DNA from: Dyella sp. GSA-30
GTDB lineage: Bacteria > Pseudomonadota > Gammaproteobacteria > Xanthomonadales > Rhodanobacteraceae
DNA length: 64,000 nt
Assembly (NCBI RefSeq): GCF_027924605.1
Contig: NZ_AP027042.1
Coordinates: 4,875,524 to 4,939,523 of the forward strand
Reading direction: 5' to 3'
Shown: piece after piece, positions 58,610 through 64,000 of the stretch
How positions within the stretch are numbered: position 1 is the first letter of the stretch
Layout: the number at the start of each line of letters is the position of its first letter
The notes under the pieces: generated by a model
The model's input: only the letters and a program-made list of their open reading frames with translations
Told to the model about the DNA's origin: nothing
Databases searched by the model: none
Position numbers and translations under genes: made by a program

Positions 58610-59188
58610 TCACTTCGGCGTGTGCAGCTGCTGCATGGCCTTGTCGAATTGGCCGATCGCCGCCAGCGGCAACACATCGATGGCCCGGCCGATGCCATCC
58701 AGCATCGCGTCCTCATCGCTCGCCGAAGGCCGCCCCAGCACCCAGGACGTGACCTTGTCCTTGTGACCCGGATGGCCGATACCGACGCGCAGGCGATGGA
58801 ACTTGGCGTGGCCGAGATGGGCGACGATGTCGCGCAGGCCGTTCTGGCCGCCATGGCCGCCATCGAACTTCAAGCGCACGGTGCCGGGATCGAGGTCGAG
58901 CTCGTCGTGTGCCACCAGGCACTCTTCGGGTTCGATCTTGTAATAGCGCAACGCCGATGCCACGGCGATGCCGCTTTTATTCATGAAGGTGGCGGGCTTG
59001 AGCAGCCAGATGGCTTCGCCGCCGATGCGGACCTTGCAGGTCTCGCCATGCAGCTTGCCGTCGAAGCCGAAGCGCTCGCCCTGCCCCGATGCCAGGGCAT
59101 CAACAAACCAGAACCCGGCGTTGTGCCGGGTTCTGAGATATTCGGTACCGGGATTGCCCAGCCCGACGATAAGACGCAGACCCGCCAT
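58610..59188 (-). CDS. pth: Peptidyl-tRNA hydrolase
   Basis: 192 aa. It frees tRNA from peptidyl-tRNA that drops off ribosomes. Catalytic His is in TRHNAGFWFVD; other family motifs are LIVGLGNPGTEY, KPATFMNKSG and GGHGGQNGLRDI. ATG 59188 begins MAGLRLIVGLGNPG; a GTG six codons upstream is possible. Between rplY and ychF. Confidence 0.97.
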   Translation of the reverse strand: MAGLRLIVGLGNPGTEYLRTRHNAGFWFVDALASGQGERFGFDGKLHGETCKVRIGGEAIWLLKPATFMNKSGIAVASALRYYKIEPEECLVAHDELDLDPGTVRLKFDGGHGGQNGLRDIVAHLGHAKFHRLRVGIGHPGHKDKVTSWVLGRPSASDEDAMLDGIGRAIDVLPLAAIGQFDKAMQQLHTPK

Positions 59189-59214
59189 GGCGAGCGAAGC
59201 AGACACGCCATTGC

Positions 59215-59237
59215 CCCGGCCTCAAGGTGAGGCCGGG
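59215..59237 (-). terminator. Hairpin between rplY and pth
   Basis: Perfect 10-bp stem CCCGGCCTCA / TGAGGCCGGG with a 3-base loop in the 59-bp gap. No T-run follows on the minus strand, so full termination is doubtful; it may tune expression of pth and ychF relative to rplY. Confidence 0.45.
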
Positions 59238-59247
59238 ACAGCGTGTC

Positions 59248-59904
59248 TTACTTCTTGGCGTCCTTGTTGGCGTCCGCAGCCGGAGCGTCGGCAGCGCCTT
59301 CAGCCGGAGCGGCATCGACTTCTTCCTGCACCGAGTAAGCGGTGACGACGGCGATGTCGTGGTCGGCGCCCAGCGCGAGAGCCGGGATTTCGACATTGGC
59401 CGGCAGCTTGAGCTGCGACAGATGGATGATGTCGCCTTCCTTCAGCGAACCCAGGTCGAGTTCGATGAACTCCGGCAGGTTCTTGGGCAGGCAGGAGACT
59501 TCGACTTCCGTCAGGTTGTGCGAGATCACCACGCCGGCGGTCTTGCCCGCTTCCGACTTTTCCTGGTTCAGGAAGTGCAGCGGAACGTTGACGCGGATGG
59601 CCTCGTTCTCGTTGATACGCAGGAAGTCCATGTGCAGCATCTGCAGCTTGAACGGATGCTTCTGCCAGTCGCGCACCAGCACCTTCTGCACCTTGCCGTC
59701 GACGTTCAGGTCGAGCACCGAGGAGAAGAACCACTCGTGCTTGGCGGCGAGCAGGATGGTGTTGTGCTCGATCTGGATGCTTTCGGCGGGCTGGCCCGCA
59801 CCGTAAACGACGGCAGGCACGTAGCTCGCACGACGCAGGCGGCGGCTCGCACCTTTCCCCTCGTCCTTGCGGCTTTCGGCCTTGATTTCATGAGTTGTAG
59901 CCAT
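59248..59904 (-). CDS. rplY: 50S ribosomal protein L25 (Ctc form)
   Basis: 218 aa 5S rRNA-binding protein: N-terminal L25 domain (GASRRLRRASYVPAVVYG; RDWQKHPFKLQMLHMDFLR), a TL5/Ctc-type C-terminal domain, and an Ala/Asp-rich tail ending NKDAKK. This long form is common outside enterobacteria, where L25 is only about 94 aa. Downstream of prs. Confidence 0.96.
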   Translation of the reverse strand: MATTHEIKAESRKDEGKGASRRLRRASYVPAVVYGAGQPAESIQIEHNTILLAAKHEWFFSSVLDLNVDGKVQKVLVRDWQKHPFKLQMLHMDFLRINENEAIRVNVPLHFLNQEKSEAGKTAGVVISHNLTEVEVSCLPKNLPEFIELDLGSLKEGDIIHLSQLKLPANVEIPALALGADHDIAVVTAYSVQEEVDAAPAEGAADAPAADANKDAKK

Positions 59905-60005
59905 GGTGGCATTACCTACTTCAGTAGTGATCCGCCTCGCGGCGGTTTAGGTGACTCCCCCGCGACCAGAGGAGTCAGGTTGGCGTGAAGGTTGCCCTTC
60001 GCGCC

Positions 60006-60962
60006 TTAATCGATGTAAAGCGAACTCACCGACTCGCCAAAGGCGATGCGGCGGATCGTTTCTGCCAGCAGCTCGGCGACCGAGAGTTGGCGAATCTTGC
60101 TGCATGCCGCGGCATCGGCCCGCAGCGGCAAGGTGTTGGTGACGATCAGCTGATCGAGTTGCGAACCCTCGATGTTGCTGATGGCCGCACCCGACAACAC
60201 CGGATGCACGCAGTAGGCAACCACCTTGCGCGCGCCGCGCTCTTTCAGAGCGGCAGCCGCAGCGCACAGCGTGCCGGCGGTATCGACGATGTCGTCGACC
60301 AGGACGCAGGTCTTGCCGTCCACGTCGCCGATGATGTTCATCACCGTGGCCACGTTCGCCTTCGGGCGACGCTTGTCGATGATCGCCAGATCGGCATCGT
60401 CCAGACGCTTGGCCAGCGCGCGTGCGCGCACCACACCGCCGACGTCCGGACTGACCACGATCAGGTTGTCCATGCTGTGGTTGCGCCAGATGTCCGCCAA
60501 CAACAGCGGCGAGGCATAGACGTTATCCACCGGGATATCGAAAAAGCCCTGGATCTGGTCCGCATGCAGATCGACGGTGAGCACACGATCCACGCCCACG
60601 GTGCCGATCATCTTGGCGACCATCTTGGCGGTGATCGGCACGCGCGCCGAACGCGGGCGACGATCCTGGCGGGCATAGCCGAAATACGGCATCACCGCCG
60701 TGACACTGGCTGCCGACGCCCGCTTGAGCGCATCGACCAGGGTCAACAGCTCGAACAGGTTCTCCGCGCTCGGTGCGCCGGTCGGCTGCAGCACGAACAC
60801 TTCCTGGCGACGAACGTTTTCCTCGATCTCGATCTGCGTTTCGCCATCGCTGAAACGACCGATCAAGGCCTTGCCGAGGGGAACGCCCAGGCGTTGTGCG
60901 ACATCTTCGGCCAGCTTGCGGTGCGCATTGCCGGTGAAGAGCATCGGGGAGGACGTATCCAC
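60006..60962 (-). CDS. prs: Ribose-phosphate pyrophosphokinase
   Basis: 318 aa. It makes PRPP from ribose 5-phosphate and ATP for nucleotide, His and Trp synthesis. Motifs: [29 protein letters not shown] and the PRPP loop [17 protein letters not shown] 60962 is chosen because AAGGAAG is well placed and the length (318) is normal; a start at ATG 60992 would add ten residues close to the tRNA. Follows tRNA-Gln. Confidence 0.95.
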   Translation of the reverse strand: MDTSSPMLFTGNAHRKLAEDVAQRLGVPLGKALIGRFSDGETQIEIEENVRRQEVFVLQPTGAPSAENLFELLTLVDALKRASAASVTAVMPYFGYARQDRRPRSARVPITAKMVAKMIGTVGVDRVLTVDLHADQIQGFFDIPVDNVYASPLLLADIWRNHSMDNLIVVSPDVGGVVRARALAKRLDDADLAIIDKRRPKANVATVMNIIGDVDGKTCVLVDDIVDTAGTLCAAAAALKERGARKVVAYCVHPVLSGAAISNIEGSQLDQLIVTNTLPLRADAAACSKIRQLSVAELLAETIRRIAFGESVSSLYID

Positions 60963-61001
60963 GGTCACTTCCTTAAAAAAACTAACAGCCATTCGGTTGG
61001 A

Positions 61002-61078
61002 TGGCTGGGGCGGCAGGATTCGAACCTGCGCATGCGGGAATCAAAATCCCGTGCCTTAACCAGCTTGGCGACGCCCCA
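61002..61078 (-). tRNA. tRNA-Gln (TTG anticodon)
   Basis: 77 nt with CCA. Acceptor TGGGGCG pairs with CGCCCCA; anticodon loop TTTTGAT; TPsiC arm CAGGTTCGAATCCTG. Lies between ispE and prs, the xanthomonad order, and is probably cut from their common transcript. Confidence 0.97.
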
Positions 61079-61147
61079 GTGTTTCTCTATCCACAACCTG
61101 CGCCGGTAACCGCCGTAACGATCACCCACGCTTGTCTACCTGGTTTT

Positions 61148-62527
61148 TCAGGCCTGGCCGCCATGGCGAACCAGAGCCTCGTGTAACGGCGAAACATCCA
61201 CCCCCGCGGCTACCCGCGCGGTAAATGTCGCCGGACATGCTTCGGCGATGACTTCCGCTGCGTCGCGCGACCGCGTTTCGACAAAAACGCAGGCGCCACT
61301 ACCGGAAAGCCTGGGCCGACCGTAGCTCTTGAGCCATTTCATCGCCGCGGCCACCTTGGGATGGCGCGCGATGACTACCGGCTCGAAAGCGTTTTCGGTC
61401 GTTTCGCCCGAAGCAAAGGATGAAATTGTCGCCCGAGCGGCATTTCGTGTCAATTCAGAAGCTTGAAAAAGTGCCGCGGTGGGCACGTGCTCATGGGGGT
61501 CGAGCACCACGTACCAACGGTTGGGGAGCTTTATCGGCTCCAGCTTTTCGCCGATCCCTTCGGCCCAGGCCGAGCGACCGCGCACGAAGACCGGCACGTC
61601 CGCTCCGAGCGTACGCCCCAACTCGGCCAGCTCCGCCGGCTTCAGCCCACAACCCCAGAGGTGGTTGAGCGCGACCAGCACGGCAGCCGCGTCGGAACTG
61701 CCCCCACCCAGGCCGCCGCCCATCGGAATGCGCTTTTCCACTTCGATATCGACGCCGGCCGTGGCGCCCGTGTGGGCCTGCAATGCCAACGCCGCTCGCA
61801 CGATCAGGTCGCTTTGGGCAGGTACCTCGGGGATATCGGTCAGCCGCAGCACCTGGCCATCGGGGCGGACGCGCAGACGCAGCTCGTCACCCCAGTCGAG
61901 CAGGCGGAAAACGGTCTGCAGCTCGTGATAGCCATCCTCGCGCCGCCCCAGGATGCGCAGGAACAGGTTGACCTTGGCCGGTGCCGGCCAGACGGTCCAT
62001 TCATCCGCGGCGGGCCGGTCGAACGTGCGGCTCATGAAGACGCGCAGGCTCTCGGGAAAGCCGTTCTCACGGTCGCGATCCAGGGCAAAAGCAAACTCGG
62101 GAGCGTACTTGTCGACTTCGACAAAGCCATGGCGGCCGTAGAACGGCGCATTCCAGGGCACGTCGCGCAGGGTGCCCAGGTCGATCTTTCGATAACCGGC
62201 GGCGCGCGCCCAATCGCAAGCGTGCTCCAGCAGGGCCGCGCCAATGCCGCGGCGGCCCCAGGTCGGCAGCACGTCGATCTCGGCAATGCCGATACTGTCG
62301 CCGCCCTCTTCCACGTCCAGGCAGACGAAACCAACCAGCTCATCAGCGTCGCTGATAGCTACCCAGACCAGGCCTCGCGCAATGGCGTCGCCCAGGATGT
62401 CCGGCGGCAGTTCGATCGCCGAATACGCCGGCCACGCGGCGTGTCCACGAAACATTTCGACGGCACTGCGCTCGATGGCGCAGAGGGTGCCGACTTGGGA
62501 AGGTTGAGCGCGCTCGATGCGGAACAT
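61148..62527 (-). CDS. ispE: GNAT acetyltransferase domain fused to CDP-ME kinase IspE
   Basis: 459 aa in one uninterrupted frame. Residues about 1-165 are a GNAT domain (IAEIDVLPTWGRRGIGAALL with acetyl-CoA loop; NAPFYGRHGFVEVDKYAPE). Residues about 176-459 are IspE, which phosphorylates CDP-methylerythritol in the MEP isoprenoid pathway: PAPAKVNLFLRILGR (Lys185), GHMP loop PMGGGLGGGSSDAAA (269-282), Asp310 in LGADVPVF and SGSGACVF. IspE alone is normally about 280-290 aa. An internal ATG at 62035 (MSRTF) could start IspE separately but has no good ribosome site. The fusion is unusual; the GNAT substrate is unknown. It follows lolB after a terminator-like hairpin. Confidence 0.9.
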   Translation of the reverse strand: MFRIERAQPSQVGTLCAIERSAVEMFRGHAAWPAYSAIELPPDILGDAIARGLVWVAISDADELVGFVCLDVEEGGDSIGIAEIDVLPTWGRRGIGAALLEHACDWARAAGYRKIDLGTLRDVPWNAPFYGRHGFVEVDKYAPEFAFALDRDRENGFPESLRVFMSRTFDRPAADEWTVWPAPAKVNLFLRILGRREDGYHELQTVFRLLDWGDELRLRVRPDGQVLRLTDIPEVPAQSDLIVRAALALQAHTGATAGVDIEVEKRIPMGGGLGGGSSDAAAVLVALNHLWGCGLKPAELAELGRTLGADVPVFVRGRSAWAEGIGEKLEPIKLPNRWYVVLDPHEHVPTAALFQASELTRNAARATISSFASGETTENAFEPVVIARHPKVAAAMKWLKSYGRPRLSGSGACVFVETRSRDAAEVIAEACPATFTARVAAGVDVSPLHEALVRHGGQA

Positions 62528-62574
62528 AGATGTGAAATTGTCCGCTGCGCGGCCTGTAAAGAGGGAAGAGTAAA

Positions 62575-62607
62575 GAGGAAAAGCCGTAGTTGCACGGCTT
62601 TTCCCTC
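62575..62607 (-). terminator. Terminator-like hairpin after lolB
   Basis: Stem AAAAGCCG / CGGCTTTT with an 8-base loop plus outer GAGG/CCCTC pairing, followed on the minus strand by CCTCTTT. It lies 17 bp after the lolB stop and separates lolB from the GNAT-ispE gene. Confidence 0.65.
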
Positions 62608-62623
62608 TGCTGCATGAGCAACG

Positions 62624-63238
62624 TTACCGCGGTGCCAGTTGCCAGCTCTCGATGGAAAGCTTCACCTTGAACGGCGCCTTGTCCGCGAATACCTTCTTCG
62701 GCAACGCCGGCTGACGGGTCGTGTCCCATTCGCGGTAGTCGACATTCCAGCCGTCCTGCTGCAGCAGCGACGGCAGGCGGTCCTGGCCGAAGCTCAGTTC
62801 GGCCGGGCCGCCATCGGCACGCAGACCAAGCACCCAGGCCCGCAGCTCGCGCAACGGCACTTCCCAGCCCAGAGCCCGGCGCAGCAGCGCTTCGGCATCC
62901 GGGCCGTTGATCGGACCGCCGTCCATGCCTTCGAGCAAGGCCTCGTCCGGGCTGCCCGTCAAACGAAAGCTCTTGCCGAAGGGGCCACGGATGGTGAACA
63001 CGTAGTGCTGACCATCCTGCACCCAGGTGATGTCGCCACTGCCGCTGGTCTTGCTATCGGAGACGGCGATGCGGCCTTCCAGCGTCCAATGATCCGTACC
63101 GGCCAACGCCTGCTCGCGTGTCTGCTGCTCGTTGAGCATGCCGGCATCGCCGGGCGTGCGTACGACGGCCTTGGGCACGCAGGCGGCCAGCAGCAGCGAC
63201 AACAGCGCGGCTGCGCCCAGACGTTGGATCGACTTCAT
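62624..63238 (-). CDS. lolB: Outer-membrane lipoprotein LolB
   Basis: 204 aa lipoprotein receptor that inserts lipoproteins into the outer membrane. Signal with lipobox LLLAAC (Cys20). The mature barrel shows LEGRIAVSDSKTSGSGDITW and a C-terminal KVKLSIESWQL. ATG 63238 overlaps the upstream TPR gene's stop by 4 bp (ATGA), so the two are coupled. Length is normal. Confidence 0.92.
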   Translation of the reverse strand: MKSIQRLGAAALLSLLLAACVPKAVVRTPGDAGMLNEQQTREQALAGTDHWTLEGRIAVSDSKTSGSGDITWVQDGQHYVFTIRGPFGKSFRLTGSPDEALLEGMDGGPINGPDAEALLRRALGWEVPLRELRAWVLGLRADGGPAELSFGQDRLPSLLQQDGWNVDYREWDTTRQPALPKKVFADKAPFKVKLSIESWQLAPR

Positions 63239-64000
63239 GGATTCAGACGCTTCAAGGTGTCGTGCAGGCTGGTGTTCTGCGGGTCGATCTTGCGCACCTC
63301 GTCGAACACCCGCCGCGCGTCCTCCTGCTTGCCCTGGCGCCACAACACCTCGCCAAGATGCACGCCGACGTCGGCGTCCTTATGGCTTTGCCAGGCGCTG
63401 TTCAAGGCTTTTTCGGCCTGATCGAGATGGCCCAGACGGTACTGCACCCAGCCCCAGGAATCGGTGACCGCCGGATCGTTGGGCTTGGCCGTGCGCGCGG
63501 TCTGGATCAGCTGCTCAGCCTCGGGCAGATCGCGATTGGCGTCCGCCAGCGTGAAACCCAGCGCATTGCTCGCATCGGCGTCGCCGGGCTTGATCTGCAG
63601 CAGGCGACGCAGATCGTCGATCGCCTGGTCGGTCTGGCCACCCGAGGCATACGCAAGACCCCTGCCGTAGAGCAGACCCGGATCGTCCGGCGCAATCTGC
63701 AGGGCACGGCTGTAGGCCGCCTCCGCCTTGGCATATTGCTGCTCGCGCATGTACAGCTCGGCATCGACCTCGTAGGCACGACGCAGCTGCGCCGGCTGGT
63801 CGAGGTAATCGGTCTGCATTTCCTCCAGCTGCGCATGGGCTTCGGCTGAGCGTCCCAACTCAAGCAGCAGCACGGCACTGCGCAAGTCGGCGTCGAAGGC
63901 GTGTTCGTCGTCATCCGGGACCTGGCCGTACCACTTCAGCGCATCGTCCTTCTGCCCCTGCATTTCGGCCAGCTGGCCAAGCAGATAGGCGCTGTCGTTG
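63235..64000 (-). CDS. TPR-repeat protein, cut by window edge
   Basis: C-terminal 255 codons of a leftward gene that continues beyond the right edge. The visible part is tandem tetratricopeptide repeats (AEAAYSRALQIAPDDPGLLY; DLRRLLQIKPGDADASNALG; AEQLIQTARTAKPNDPAVTD; AEKALNSAWQSHKDADVGVH). Such a gene directly upstream of lolB is common in xanthomonads and pseudomonads. It is a protein-interaction scaffold of unknown partner; the N-terminus and any signal peptide are outside the window. Confidence 0.88.
   Translation of the reverse strand, partial: NDSAYLLGQLAEMQGQKDDALKWYGQVPDDDEHAFDADLRSAVLLLELGRSAEAHAQLEEMQTDYLDQPAQLRRAYEVDAELYMREQQYAKAEAAYSRALQIAPDDPGLLYGRGLAYASGGQTDQAIDDLRRLLQIKPGDADASNALGFTLADANRDLPEAEQLIQTARTAKPNDPAVTDSWGWVQYRLGHLDQAEKALNSAWQSHKDADVGVHLGEVLWRQGKQEDARRVFDEVRKIDPQNTSLHDTLKRLNP

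Overview
The window is a GC-rich chromosomal segment of a gammaproteobacterium of the Xanthomonadales, most likely Rhodanobacteraceae (Dyella/Luteibacter/Rhodanobacter type). The basis is the gene order tRNA-Tyr/Gly/Thr-tuf-tRNA-Trp-secE-nusG-rplKAJL-rpoBC-rpsL-rpsG-fusA-tuf followed directly by the S10, spc and alpha operons, the lolB-ispE-tRNA-Gln-prs-rplY-pth-ychF block, a class II DAHP synthase and a B12-riboswitch-controlled metE. The genus is an inference from layout and protein character; no database was searched.

Layout. 1-5 kb: the start of yhdP (cut by the window edge), rng and an MscS-type channel, all leftward, then a divergent Mug-like glycosylase gene. 5.5-10.7 kb: two overlapping membrane/periplasmic cytochrome c genes, an exported amidase, a nested inverted-repeat element and a subclass B3 metallo-beta-lactamase-like gene. 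10.7-12.6 kb: dsbB and class II DAHP synthase. 12.7-12.9 kb: a perfect 41-bp inverted repeat. 12.97-45.86 kb: a leftward block of about 33 kb holding most of the translation and transcription core (alpha, spc, S10, str, rpoBC, rplKAJL, nusG, secE, two tuf genes and four tRNAs). Its unit boundaries show candidate promoters (four ahead of transcription units, one internal) and terminator-like leader hairpins. 46-52.6 kb: a thioesterase gene, metE with a cobalamin riboswitch, a MocR-type regulator divergent from a GNAT gene, a second GNAT gene and a small membrane protein. 52.7-57.2 kb: a small accessory island with virB5, virB6, two DUF4189 genes (one decayed) and a divergent TrbM/KikA-like gene, without any type IV secretion ATPase or core-complex gene in view. 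57.3-64 kb: ychF, pth, rplY, prs, tRNA-Gln, ispE, lolB and a TPR protein cut by the right edge. Here ispE is fused in frame to an N-terminal GNAT acetyltransferase domain.

How the genes work together. The ribosomal/RNA polymerase block is organised into classical autoregulated units: an L10-type leader before rplJ, a hairpin between rplL and rpoB, and long structured leaders before rpsJ and rpsL. metE is expected to be shut off when B12 is available. The most unusual items are the GNAT-IspE fusion, the partial VirB5/VirB6/DUF4189/TrbM-like island, the repeated terminator-like hairpins in ribosomal-protein leaders, and the three families of palindromic repeats lying in intergenic gaps.
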